NCBI RefSeq assembly: GCF_003597395.2
Contig: NC_133770.1
Coordinates: 294,586,023-294,650,022, forward strand
DNA length: 64,000 bases
Source of the DNA: Chelonoidis abingdonii
Taxonomy: Eukaryota; Chordata; Testudines; Testudinidae
Reading direction: 5' to 3'
The notes under the pieces are model-generated. The model was not told the origin of the DNA. It was given only the letters and a program-made list of their open reading frames with translations, and ran no database searches. Shown here piece by piece: positions 1 through 10,944 of this stretch. The translations under genes were made by a program, and so were the position numbers. Position 1 is the first letter of the stretch. The number at the start of each line of letters is the position of its first letter.

Positions 1-429
1 CAGTGGTCCTGTCTGTTTGCTGGACCAGGAAGAAGACACTGAATCACTTTAAACTCAGGCTATTTATCCAAAAGTCGTTTCTTTGTCTCTTGGTCCCTAG
101 AGAATCTAGACTGGATCCTTGAACTGTCCTCTTGTTACAGGTGATCAGCAGATAAAAGATCCTCCCCTCATGACAAAACTTCAAAGGCTGAGTCCTTAGG
201 AGAGGAGGTGAAATCCCCTTCTCCCCAGTTCTTCCCTAGGAATTCCACTTCACACATATAATCACCAAAAGTCATTTGGTGTTTCCAATCCTTTCCAGAG
301 ATTGTATTAGTCAGTCCCCTAGAGAAGTTACTTATAATAAAACATACACAATTGAATTTTTAATACAGTGGGCCCCAAAAGTATTGAACTTAATTCAATA
401 ATGTTTATCTTAATTCCATAAGGTTTGTC
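1..429. other. no recognised feature
   Basis: AT-rich sequence with no open frame of note and no repeat family I recognise. It adjoins the decayed LINE that begins on the minus strand at about 430, so its right part may be an unrecognisable continuation of that element. Confidence 0.4.
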
Positions 430-1990
430 CAGGATATTGTCATATCTGTCACAATGTCTTCTCTATTCTTTAGTATAGATCTCCTTTTCCCAAACTATTC
501 TATACAGCCTGCACATGTAATTCACCATCACTTCCTCTCCAGTTTTTAACATTTCAGCATCCACCTTATTATAGTTTGGTGTTTTACCATTCTTCAGCTG
601 ATTTATAGCCTTGGTTACTTCCTCAAAGGTGATCACTTCTAGTCGTGTAGGTAAGTCCAGGTAAGTTTACATCTTTCAATGTATGTTAGTGGTTCTGGCT
701 GGTTGACCACAGTTTAGAAATGTTCCATCCAACGGGCATTCTGTCCTTCCTCTGTGGTTAAAATCATAACACCCCAAGCCTTCACAATGCCACAAGAGTT
801 TGAGAATTGTGATGTCAGTTGTTTAGATAGTAAAAGAAGCTTTTCAGAATCCCATCTCTTCTATGACTCCTCGGCTTATTTTCCTTTCATTTTCCATCCA
901 ATCTCTCTTTTTTAGCTGATCTTTTAACTTCCTTGTCTTTTCCCACATATTCTTGTTGCACGATAGCTTTTACTGCCATCTCATTCTTTGTTGAATTCTC
1001 TTCTTTAATTGTTTCTTCTCTTCAGTAAGCCTCCATGTATCTGGTTGGAGCGATTCTTCTTTTTTAGATCTCTTCACCCCCAATTGCATCCATTCTTTCT
1101 CCTTTGAAATACTGCCATTGTTCTTCTCTATCATCTACTAATGTTGTTAATTCTTCAAATCTATTGCTGAGTTGCAGCTTGAAGTCTGCCTTCAAGACTG
1201 GATCTGCTTACTTTCTGGTATCACACATACCCTCTGCCTTGCTTGGTTTTTATTAGTTTTATTTTGATTGTCCCAATAACAAAGACACATTGGCAACATC
1301 CCAATAACGAGATGGTGGTCACTTGTTAGGCTTCTAGGTGAAGCTGTCATTTGCTCACCATGTCAGTTTAGGTCTTTCCTTGTGTGGAAATAGTGTTCCA
1401 CCAATGCTAAGATGGTATAGGCTGCAGAGTTCAACGAAAGGGTCTCCATTGACATTCTGTGCTGGTATACCCATAATGTGTCTGCCCGTAATGCATTCAT
1501 ATCCAGTATTATCATAATCAACCTGTGCATTTAGATCTCCCATGAGGATAACAAGGCCATATTGATTGAGCCTGCAAAGGGCTCTATGCAAGCTTTGATC
1601 TGTTCATCATTATCGTTTGTTGTCACATAACACTGAACAACTGTGCATGGGTCATGACAAACCGAGCAATCAGTATTGTTGAGTATATAGGTTCCCATTC
1701 CTTTGGTGCTTTAGCAGCTTCTTTGCTTAATAATAAGACCTAGCCCAGAGATTTTCATTTCTCTGATGACTTGTGTCAGTCTACCTGTGCTCCAAAGTAA
1801 GCTAATGTTCCAACACCCAGTTCTTGTCTTAACCTTAGCTGTGAAGATACCCTGCTTCTGATGAAGAACTTTCTTGCAGCTTTGATTTCCCATCAGTTTA
1901 TTGTCAGCTGGATTTGCTTGTTGACCACTACAAACTTGTCTTTTGTCCATCAGATAGTGGTTCTGCACAGCTGATGTTTGTATTTGCAAA
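430..1990 (-). mobile_element. decayed RTE-like LINE, endonuclease to start of reverse transcriptase
   Basis: Non-LTR retrotransposon remnant read on the minus strand from about 1990 down to 430. The first part (about 1990-1711) matches the start of an apurinic-type endonuclease, with a TGCWNI...LWSTGRL..VIREMK pattern. The next part (1591-1355) has the core GDLNAQV-YDNTGYE motif and the late IGGTLFPHK...TW motif. Further along come a linker resembling F-LQLSNRFEEL and a TTEEGQ-ARWMEHFS pattern, then the first RT block near 600-450. Stops and frameshifts break the frame in many places, so it cannot be active. In this family endonuclease and RT together nick target DNA and copy the element's RNA. 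The RTE clade is my best guess from motif spelling; another endonuclease-bearing clade is possible. Confidence 0.75.
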
Positions 1991-2034
1991 TCTGTGACAC
2001 ACTCATCTTGTTTCAGAAAATATTTTACATGGCA

Positions 2035-2180
2035 GGAGAGAGATCACTAGATCATTGCCTGTTAGGTTCACTCTCTCTGGGGCACCTGGCATTGGCCACT
2101 GTCGGTAGACAGGATACTGGGCTAGATGGACCTTTGGTCTGACCCGGTACGGCCGTTCTTATGTTATGTTCTTATGGCTC
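2035..2180 (+). mobile_element. CR1-type LINE 3' end
   Basis: The block ends in a short repeated tail (GTTCTTATG-like units), and its body has the GGATACTGGGCTAGATGGAC pattern that recurs, reversed, at 49795-50040 and, in part, at 48735-48835. It is a 5'-truncated copy of the 3' untranslated region with no coding sequence. Confidence 0.75.
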
Positions 2181-2424
2181 AGAACCCCACCAGGAGAACT
2201 GGTGGACTGCCTTTAGTCTGGATCCTACCTGTCTGGCTAGGGTGACCTTAGCAGGAGTTATATGCCCACCAATATAGTTCTCAGGGTCATCAGAGCATGC
2301 AAACCTTCCCACTGCATCAAGGCACAGTCTACATTCTCTGCTTCCCTGTGATTAACCTTGCTGTATGCTAGTATTCCATACAGAGAGAGAAAGAGAGGTC
2401 TCTTTTCTCTCTGATAGGAACGCA

Positions 2425-2600
2425 GTGTGTTCTAGTAGCCAGTGCACTGGGCTAGTAGTCAGGGAATCTGATTTCTGTTCTTGGCTCTGCTGCTGGCCAA
2501 AATTGAGACTTTGCACAAGTCACTTCTTTTTGCTGTGCCTCTTTTTTCTCTTCCCATCTTTTTTCTGCCTGGCCTGTTTACATATAAGCTTTATTTATGG
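2425..2600 (+). mobile_element. CORE/MIR-type SINE, degraded
   Basis: The order of words is typical of CORE-SINEs: a TAGTAGCCAGTGCACTGG-like head, GGCTCTGCTGCTGGCC in the core, then TTTGCACAAGTCACTTCTTTT. Similar order recurs at 27165-27390 and 51920-52170. Old and diverged. Confidence 0.55.
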
Positions 2601-2650
2601 CTATACTGCAATCAGGAGGGAGATGTGATGGCAGCAAGCATAGACATACG

Positions 2651-3530
2651 TGTCATAAACAGATGGTTAAGGGTTAATGTCTCTTTTACCTATAAAGGGT
2701 TAAGAAGCTCAGTGAACCTGGCTGACACGTGACCAGAGGACCAATGGGGGGACAAGATACTTTCAAATCTCTGTGGAGGGAAGTCTTTGTGCTGTTTTTT
2801 TGTTCATTGTTCGCTCTTGGGGCTAAGAGGGACCAGACATGCACCCCAGATTTCTCCAATCTTTCTTAAACAGTCTCTCATGTTCAAAATAGTAAGTACT
2901 AGCTAGAAAAGGCGGATTAGTCTTATGTTTGTTTTCTTAACTTGTGAATGTGTATTTTGTTGGAAGAATTTTTACCTCTGTTTGCTGTAACGTGAATCTC
3001 AGGCTGGGGGTGGGGGAAGTCCCTCTAGTCTATATGTGCTGACTGAATACCCTGTAACATTTTCCATCTTGATTTACAGAGATTTAATTTTTTACTTTTT
3101 CTTTCTTTAATTAAAAGCTTTTTCTTTTTAAGAACCTGATTGATTTTTTTTCCCTTGTTTAAGACCCAAGGGGATTGGGTCTGAACTCACCAGGGATTAG
3201 GTGGGGGAAAGGAAGGGGGGGAAGGTTAATTCCTCTCTTTTAAGATCCAGGAGTTTGGATCAGTGTAGCCTCTTTCAGGGTAACCCAGGGAGGGAAAGTC
3301 TGGGAAGGGAAAGGAGGGGGGATGGTTTATTTCTCCTTGTTTTAAGACCCAAGGGATTTGGGTCTTGGGTTCCCCAGGGAAGGTTTTGGGGGAACAGAAA
3401 GTGCGCCAAACTCTGTATTTTGGCTGGTGGCAGTGCTATCAGATCTAAGCTAGGAATTAAGCTTAGAAGGGTACATGCAGGTCCCCCCTTTTGGACGCTA
3501 AAGTTCAAAGTGGGGAAAAACACCTTGACA
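2651..3530 (+). mobile_element. solo LTR, copy 1
   Basis: Begins TGTCATAAACAGAT and ends ...CTTGACA, giving TG...CA termini. It shares its first 60 bases and its last 100 (GATCTAAGCT-GGAATTAAGCTTAG, then TTTTGGACGCTAA) with the copies at 8978, 39856, 47624 and 52871. Flanks ATACG (left) and A+ATACC (right) may be an imperfect 5-bp target duplication. No primer-binding site, gag or pol lies next to it, so it is a solo LTR. The ACAAGATACTTTCAAATCT segment groups it with the copy at 47624 rather than those at 8978 and 39856. Confidence 0.75.
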
Positions 3531-3569
3531 AATACCTAAGCTAGTTTCAATCTAGCTAGATCATAGACA

Positions 3570-3655
3570 TATCTATGTATTTGTACAGTGCCTAGCACAA
3601 TGAGACCCTGATCTCACTCAGGGGCACTACTGTAATACAAATAACTTAGCATTAA
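3570..3655 (+). mobile_element. CORE-SINE 3' part
   Basis: Contains TACAGTGCCTAGCACAATG, a GACCCTGATCTC word and CTACTGTAATACAAATAA, which resemble the 3' half of the old amniote SINE whose fuller copy sits at 51920-52170. Confidence 0.55.
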
Positions 3656-3659
3656 TTTA

Positions 3660-4283
3660 CACCTAATTGAGCTTCTAGGCCCATTGTGACGTTACCCATG
3701 GAGCAATCGGGACCATTGAACTTAAAAGCAGATGTTTTGTCTCAACATAAGCTGTAGTACATTCCACAGACTGGGTTTCCTTTCAGCTCAGGACCCCTTC
3801 CCCTTCATTCAGTTCTTTGAGAGTCGGTGAGCAGAGATGAAGGAGGACATTTGTGCTGTGTGTGCATTCTCCATTCTTATACCCTCTCTCCTTTGAGGAT
3901 TACCCTCCACTGGGGTTTAGGTGACAAGTAGTCTCTTGTGGGCCTGAGGACTGAACCACAGTTGAAATGTAAATTTGTCATTAATACCTTCCTGTTGCTG
4001 GAGAATGGCTGCTTACGCATGTGACAGCTCTTTAAGACCTGTCTGCATTGCCAGTGTGTCTTTGTCTTTGAAAAACTGGTTTGTGGGCATTACGCAGAAT
4101 TACAACATATTTCAGTAACATTAATCCAGTAGAATATTATACCTTTGCATACAGTGTCACTACACATATTTTAACAGGATAATGATATTCAGCAGATTAT
4201 GACTTTTCCAATGATACCTCACAACGTACGCTTTGAACAATTTATCATACTCTTGTAAAAGTGGTGAAAATAATAGTGTAGAT
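3660..4283 (-). repeat. possible old LTR-like repeat
   Basis: No frame. The word GATACCTCACAA near 4218 is the reverse complement of TTGTGAGGTATC-like sequence in the LTR candidate at 56127, hinting at a related element on the minus strand. Ends cannot be placed. Confidence 0.3.
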
Positions 4284-4466
4284 CGGGGGTAGTGAATTAT
4301 TTTTTGTCAAGGTCCAAAATTCTTGGTCCAGATATAGTCAAGATCCAGACTATAGAGAAAATAATAATAATAATGGTAATAACAAGTAAATAAAAAGATT
4401 TTGGGGTCGATTCAAAAGCATCTGGCAGTCCAGATTTGGCCCATGGTCTGCTGATTGACTACCCTG
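4284..4466 (+). mobile_element. hAT-type MITE, 183 bp
   Basis: Inverted termini: the left end CGGGGGTAGTGAATTATTTT matches the reverse complement of the right end, CCAGGGTAGTCAATCAGC. The flanks GTGTAGAT (4276-4283) and GTGCAGAC (4467-4474) agree at six of eight positions, as expected for a worn 8-bp hAT duplication. No coding capacity. Confidence 0.65.
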
Positions 4467-4474
4467 GTGCAGAC

Positions 4475-5604
4475 CATCACACCCATATAATAAAGATCTA
4501 CATAACAAGCCTTTATCTCTTTTCGCCTAGTTAGTGTAACAGCTAGTGTTGCTCCTTACAAAAAATATCATGTCATACTTTGGAAGAGTTTGGATCCAGC
4601 TCCAAACTTGATGGCCGGCATCTATGTATCGTGGGATGTGCATTCAAGCTGGCTATGCTTCAACTAGCACTAAGCTGCCTGTCTAAAAGAAATGGACTAG
4701 GAAAAAAATCCCTCCTTCCTCCGGCCAACAAGCCAGAGGTGCTCATCTTAGACTTTTGAAGGCTGGAAGGCTGTGGGTAAACACAGATAACAGCTCTCTC
4801 AGCTGAGTTGGTTATATCTACCAGACTCAAGATACTCAATTCTTAGCAAATTGCAGACCTGCACAAAAAAAGAAATGTCAGAAGATAGAGTGAAGCTCCT
4901 TCTAGAAGAGACAAGGCATTGAACTCTCTTCCCATCCAACCAGCAAAATCCTAATTGGGTCTAACATTGGTGAGATGAAGAAAGGGACAGACACTTCCCC
5001 AAGGATGAGGTCTGTGTTTGTTGCGTGTCAGAAAAGATTTATATCATCCCATGCAATGTTGTCATCATTTCATTTCCAGAGAATTGCAAGACAGGGAAAA
5101 AAATAAGTGGAAACACATGATCGCCAGATGCTTGTTTTGTGGTATTTGTAGATTTAGATAAACTCAATTTCCACCTTCCCTTGTTATATAATTCGATTGT
5201 TAGTGGTTATTATGGTAGCGACAGGACCTGATATGAAAGGGAAATAATGACACCACAGACTATATTTTCCGCCTCCAAAAGAACTCAACTAATAGACAAC
5301 TGCATTCTGGTAGCTGCTGGAATGGAAGGGTTTTTGAGCCACAAGATGACATGGTCATTTAGCAACTGAAAATAATCAATGGACTGGATCACCTCAGAAA
5401 TAAGAACAATGCGCTAGCAATACAGTGTTGTTGGCCTAGTAGGATTGTTACCCAGGGTTCTTTCAACTCAAAGCTTTTGGTAACTTTTACTCTGTGTGAG
5501 GAGGTGTCAGGAAATAAATCAGGGAAGACATGGCCATCCAACCAATAGATGGCTGGCACAAACAGGACAACAGAAGAGCGCTTTCACTTAATGCTTAACT
5601 TTAC
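4475..5604. other. no recognised feature
   Basis: About 1.1 kb with no open frame and no family I recognise. A polypurine stretch with many A runs lies near 4860-5110. Confidence 0.4.
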
Positions 5605-5607
5605 TTA

Positions 5608-5900
5608 GGGCTTGTCTACATTAGCTGCAGGATTGATGGGCAGTGATCGATCCAGGGGGGGTCGATTTACTGTGTCTAGTCTAGACACAATAAATCGATT
5701 GCCGAGCGCTCTCCCGTCGACTCCGGTACTCCACCAGAGCGAGAGGTACAGGCGGAGTTGATGGGGGAGCGCCAGCTGTCGACTCACTGCAGTGAAGACC
5801 CTGCTGTGAGTAGATCTAAGTACTTCTACTTCAGCTATGTTATTCTTGTAGCTGAAGTTGTGTAACTTAGATCAATTCCCCCTCCACTGTAGACCAGGCC
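5608..5900. mobile_element. PIF/Harbinger-like MITE, 293 bp
   Basis: Termini are inverted: GGGCTTGTCTACATT on the left against GGCCTGGTCTACAGT when the right end is reversed. The insert is flanked by TTA at 5605-5607 and TTA at 5901-5903, the 3-bp target choice of PIF/Harbinger elements. The interior is partly self-complementary around GTCGACTCC. No coding capacity. Confidence 0.6.
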
Positions 5901-5903
5901 TTA

Positions 5904-8723
5904 GTCTCAAGCACTTACACACATCTGCAACAAGCTAGTAAAACACCCCCAAACCCTCTATAATTACCGAAGTTGAGTGTGGCTCTCGAGTGGCACAGTG
6001 GCTGCCGGTGGGGAACACAAGATGCATCCAGAGGGAGAGACCAGTCCCACTACCTCAAACTTTTCCCCCTTATTTATAAATTAGTAATACAATGACATGT
6101 CACTTAAAGAAAACTTGTTAAGCAAGCAGTTTCAAAGGTCAAGCAAGAGGTTTCCTTCTGGTCATCGATTAACCAGGTGTGTTTTTTTCAGAGTTTGCAC
6201 ACCTTGAAGCCCCTAAACTGCATGCATCAGCAACTCAACACAATTCTTATCAGGAAGGATGTGGGGTCAAGCTGCCCTTTCTGTGGCACTCCAAAACCCC
6301 TCCCCTCCTGCCTTGGTCAAGCTGAGGCTGCTGCATAGCCACTTTGTGGCCTGCTGACTTGGCTGCTTTTAGCAATAAGCAATAGTGGTTTCAGCCACTT
6401 TACTGGTTTGCCAAAATCTCCGCGTACAGGATGCTCTCTCTAAAAGTGCTTAATATTTCTGAACAATAGAAGCTGACCCTCTCTGGAAGGAAGCAGGGAC
6501 ATTAAAAATTGTATTTTTATTTTATTCATAATCTCAAGAGGTGCTCAGTGCCTCAAGGGATGAGTACAGGCAGAGCTTCTTAGGAGGCACCTCAGCACCT
6601 TGCAGGAGAAGGCTCTTTCAGGGGAAGCGTGGCTTTGTTATAAGGCACAGGACAGGGAGTCAGGGTTGCTGGCGGCTTCTGTTCCTACTCTAACAAGGAC
6701 TTGATGGACAAGTCACATAGGGCACAATTTTCAAACTGTTACACATCATTAGCAGCTAAATCCCTATTTAAGGACACAAAGATGTGGCCTGATTTTCAGC
6801 AGTGCTGAGCAGCTGCAGTTCCTCCTGACTTCAGTGGGAGCTAACAACATTCAGCAACTGTGTATGTGCTAACCTGGAACACTTTGGCCTTAACCCATCT
6901 GTGCTGCAGTTTCTCTGTAGATAATATCTCCTGGCCTTTCCTGCTGGGGTGTTGGGAGTATTAGTTACCTTTGAGATCTTCAGGTGGAAGGTGGTACAGA
7001 AGTGTAACGAGAGCCGGATGAAAAATGGAAACAAGTTTGTGGGAAAGATATCACTGAAATTTCTTTTCTGTTTTCTGCAGGTGCTTCAAACTTCCTAAAG
7101 TTCTTTAATGACGACTGGCTCTCCCTGATTTTTGGTTGGTTTCTCTGAGAGGAAGAGAGGACGGGTATGTATATCATGTCTCCTGTGTGGTAGAGGTATT
7201 TTAAAAATTAAACAAGTACATAAGAGTTTAGGATGACCGAACTGTGCCTCAACTGATAGAAAGATGTTTCTGGGAAATCCCCAATAACTCCTGCCCCAGG
7301 CTGTCATATGACAACACAAACCACCAGTCAAATGCCAGATTACAAGCATTACATCATCGAGACAAAACTTTCGTTGGCTGATCCGACTCACAGGGTGCTA
7401 GCAGAGTCTGAAAGCTGCCATTTTCCAATTAATTCTTTCATGGCTTCCTCATACGACCCAGCAACTAAATGGATCACAAACGCAAATATATGGTCATCGT
7501 ATTCCATCTCCATTGGACCCCAATACTACAACGGGACATGAATGGCTGAAGACTCGCACCCATGTGGAGTTCTATTGAAGTGAATGGGACTTTAAGTAGG
7601 TGTTGGGGTCAACTGACTTGCATCCAGTTACAGAACTGGCTCCACTGGTATCACCTTTCCAAGCAGAAACATTATATGAAATGTTGCCTATGAGCGTACA
7701 TATGCCTCTCTTGTAAACCCTCTTTGAGGTCCATACTTTACATAAAACCTTTACTTTATAAAAGTAAATAGAGGAGAGATTTCCCTCTCTCTCTCCCCTG
7801 TTTAGTTTATCTGTAGATAGGTTTAATGATTTTTCATGCTGCCAAAATAAATTACTTTCTATGACAAGATTCTTTTTTTCCTTACAGCACTTTAAAAAAA
7901 ATGTAAAAACAATCAATGCCAGCTAAAAGATGGATACATTCATTCTCGAGTAAGCAAAGTTACAGTGTATTGACAAAAAGTTCTCTGTACTGGATTTTTC
8001 ATTGGACTCAAGTTGCCAGTTTCAATAAATCAGCATTCTGGACTTCTACTTACTCAGTGTTTCCAGATGGCAGCTAAAGAGCATCATACTTTAAATGGTA
8101 ATGAAACATGTCAGTGAGCAAGTCTACTCCCAACCTGTGATGGAATCTGTCATTATCATGAAACATCTGTCATACTGCCGTATGGAAAATCATGACATCT
8201 AACATGATAGATGTTCCCGTCCCTCCCCAATGAAAAGACTCCGAGCGGAATGAAGAGGGAATTAGTCTCATTAGCTTCCCTGTGGCCTATATGTGAATCA
8301 TGTAAGTTACCAGGGAAGGGTTCAATTCTCACTTTAAAGCAGAGGTGGGGGGCAGGAGGGGATGAAGGAAGCTGATGGCCTTCAAGGTGACCTGATAGTG
8401 GTTTTGTTCAAAAGGATTAAATGGTTTTATAAAGTCAGTATGAATCACCTCTGGGATTAGACGCCCCTCCTCTCAGACCAGCTACTCTGTCACCTATTAT
8501 TTATTAGTCTTTCTACTAAAGCAGCTCCTAGATATTTCCCAAAGATCAGGGCCCTGTGGTAGGTGCTAACCACACACATAGTTCACACTTGTCACATCTG
8601 TAAGCAATAGTCAATGTCCTGCGATGCTTACAATGTAAATAGCTTGCACACAGACAAAGGGCGGGAGGGGAAACAGCCACAGGGAGGGGAAGTGACTCAC
8701 CCAAGATCTCACAGCAGGTCAGT
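5904..8723. other. mostly unrecognised; traces of old repeats
   Basis: No credible gene. Near 6787-6842 a GATTTTCAGCAGTGCTGAGC word followed by ACTTCAGTGGGAG resembles an old palindromic repeat seen again at 12835-12960. Near 8520-8640 a CCCTGTGGTAGGTGCTAAC block resembles one at 55770-55870. Short open frames around 7100-7900 have no recognisable domain. Confidence 0.4.
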
Positions 8724-8846
8724 CCTCTGAGCGTATTCACTGCATATTGCTCCCTTCCTCCTCTGAGTGCGTTCCCTGTGTATTGCTCCCTTCCTCCTCT
8801 GAGCGCGTTCCCTGTGTATTGCTCCCTTCCTCCTCTGAGCATGTTC
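8724..8846. repeat. 36-bp minisatellite, about 3.4 copies
   Basis: Units start at 8724, 8760, 8796 and 8832, exactly 36 bp apart, each beginning CCTCTGAG and containing TATTGCTCCCTTCCT. Because 36 is divisible by three, an apparent 12-residue protein repeat appears on the minus strand; this is a by-product of the tandem array. Confidence 0.9.
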
Positions 8847-8977
8847 ACTCTGAGGTGGATGAAACTTTTGTTATGGGTTGAGTTCAAACCCCAGTGAGAC
8901 TGACAGGTGTGAACTTGTGCTTCAGTTAACATAGTTGTGGGCATAAGCCCCCATCTAAGACAAAAGGTGTGTGAGGA

Positions 8978-9879
8978 TGTCATAAACAGATCGCTAAGGG
9001 TTAATGTTTCTTTCACCTGTAAAGGGTTAACAAAGGGAACCAAACACCTGACCAGAGGACCAATCAGGAAACCGGATTTTTCAAAGCTGAGGGAGGGAAT
9101 GTTATGTGTCTGTGTCTTTTGTCTGGCTCTCAGCTATGAGAGGAATTTTTCTATCTTCAAGCTTCTAATCTTCAGTTTCAAAGTTGTGAGTACAAAGGTA
9201 GAAAAAACAATAGGCTGTTATTGTTTTTTTGTATTTACATGTGTGGAATTGCTGGAATGTTTAAATTGTATCTCTTTTTGAATAAGGCTGTTTATTCATA
9301 TTTTTCTTTTAAGCAATAGCCCTGTGTATTGTCACGTTGATGCAGAGATCATATTTTTATGTCTTTTTCTTTCTTTTTATATAAAGTTTTCTTTTTAAGA
9401 CTTGTTTGAGTTTTTTCTCTCTGGGTAGGCTAAGGAACGAAGGGGAGGGAAATTCTCTTTGTGTTAGATCTACGGAGGGTGAAGCTCTGCAGCACTAGGG
9501 AATTGGTGGGAGGGGGAAGAGAGATAGAATCATTTCTGTTTCCTTGTATTTGGTTGTCTCTTTGTGAAAGAGAAGAGACATGCTTCTTGGTATTGTGATG
9601 TAAAGAGGTTGCATCAGTAACTCTCAGGTTAGCTCAGAGAGGAAATTCTGGGTGGGAGACAGGTGGGGGGAATAGTTTATTTCCCTTTGTTAGGAGACTC
9701 AGGGCTTCTGAGTCTTGGGGTCCCATAGGGAAGTTTTGGGGGACCTTAGTGTACTAGGCACTGGAATTCCTGGTTGGTGGCAGGCTATCAGATCTAAGCT
9801 GGTAATTAAGCTTAGAGGGGTTCATGCAGGCACCCAGATTTCTGGACGGTAAGGTCCAGATTTGAGAATGCTTATGATA
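8978..9879 (+). mobile_element. solo LTR, copy 2
   Basis: Starts TGTCATAAACAGATCGCTAA and ends GCTTATGATA. It is bounded by an exact 5-bp duplication GAGGA (8973-8977 and 9880-9884). It contains the family blocks GGACCAATCAGGAAAC, a T-rich region, then GATCTAAGCTGGTAATTAAG near the 3' end. No internal retroviral sequence is adjacent. With copy 3 (39856) it forms a subfamily. Confidence 0.85.
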
Positions 9880-9884
9880 GAGGA

Positions 9885-10262
9885 ACCCCACCCAAGAGCT
9901 TTTGGCTGAATATTGTTTTGGGTACGTGTGTGTTAGGCGATTGGGGGCAAGGCAGAAGAAACAGAAGACTGAAAAAGACAAGGCCAGAGAGAGAAAGAGG
10001 CAGAGGCAAAAAGCAAGGAAACCAAGCAGCACGGTGTGACAGGAAAAAAAGCTAGCGAGAGAAAACTTTTGGGTCTGTTGGCTTCAGAAGCTATAAACTA
10101 AGAAACGGGTCCTTTCGGTTTTTGTTCCTCCTGCATTCAGAAGAGTAGGAGATTGCATCAAATTAAAAAGCAGACTCCATCAATTTCTATTTCCAACTAG
10201 AACATCCCCGGAGCACTGAAATTTGACTAGCTCCTCAAGTTAAAAAAGGACAACAGTATTCT
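9885..10262. other. no recognised feature
   Basis: Purine-rich between 9960 and 10060 (AGAGAGAAAGAGGCAGAGG). No frame or repeat family identified. Confidence 0.4.
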
Positions 10263-10266
10263 GTCA

Positions 10267-10610
10267 GGCTTCAGAGTGGTAGCCATGTTAGTCTGTATGT
10301 ATCAGTAAAAACAACGAGGAGTCCTTGTGGCATCTTAGAGACTAACAAACTTATTTGGGCATAAGCTTTTGTGGGCTAGAACCCACTTCATCAGATGCAT
10401 GGAGTGGAAAATACAGTAGCAGGTATAAATACACAGCACGAAAAGCTGGGAGTTGCCTTACTGAGTTGAGGGGGAGAGGGGGAGGGTCAGTGCTAATTAG
10501 GCCAATTCAATTAGGGTGGATGTGGCCCATTTCCAACAGTTGACCAGAAGGGGTAAATAACAACAGAGGGAAAATTATTTTTTGTAATGACCCAGCCACT
10601 TCCAGTCTTT
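10267..10610 (-). mobile_element. Penelope-like repeat with hammerhead-like core (degenerate)
   Basis: Repeat of the type whose + strand reads GTGGTAGCCATGTTAGTCTG... and ends in AATGACCCAGCCACTTCCAG. On the minus strand it has CTGATGA (10388-10394), a hairpin GTGGGT-TCTA-GCCCAC (10371-10386) and AAAA in place of the expected GAAA. It shares this architecture with the copies at 38351, 44132 and both arms of 52460-54186. The Penelope-like class is an inference from the ribozyme-like motif and from the long variable target duplications of the sister copies. The right side abuts a hAT arm at 10611. Confidence 0.55.
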
Positions 10611-10944
10611 ATAAACTTTCACGATAAAAAGATTGCACTACGGTACTTGTATGAGTGAATTGAAAAATATTATTGCTTTCGTTTATCATTTTTACAGTGC
10701 AAATATTTGTAATAAAAAGTAATAATATAAAGTAAGCAGTGTACACTTCGTATTCTGTGTTGTAACTGAATTCAATATATTTGCAAATGAAGAAAAACAT
10801 CCAAAAATATTTAATAAATTGCAATTATTATTCTATTATTTAACAGCACGATTAAAACTGCAATTAATTTTGATTATTTTTTTTAATCGTGATTAATTTT
10901 TGAGTTAATTGTGTGAGTAAACTGCAATTAATTGACAACCCTAC
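10611..10944 (+). mobile_element. solo arm of the 36.6-kb hAT family
   Basis: Closely matches the right arm of the hAT element at 36579-38465 (positions about 38095-38340 there), with shared words TGTATTCTGTGTTGTAACTG, ACATCCAAAAATATTTA and the terminal AATTGACAACCCTA. It lacks all transposase sequence and the opposite arm. It joins the Penelope-like repeat directly at its left side. Confidence 0.8.

Noticed and set aside
8546..9043. 165-residue minus-strand frame with repeated 12-residue block
   Set aside because: The block is the 36-bp minisatellite read in frame, and the frame runs into the solo LTR.
8978..9879. DNA transposon with TGTCATA...TATGATA inverted ends
   Set aside because: The ends look weakly inverted, but 5-bp duplications, TG...CA ends in other copies and the length of 740-990 bp fit a solo LTR better.
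10371..10394. Active hammerhead ribozyme in the 10.3-kb copy
   Set aside because: GAAA is changed to AAAA in this copy, so a functional core is not supported.
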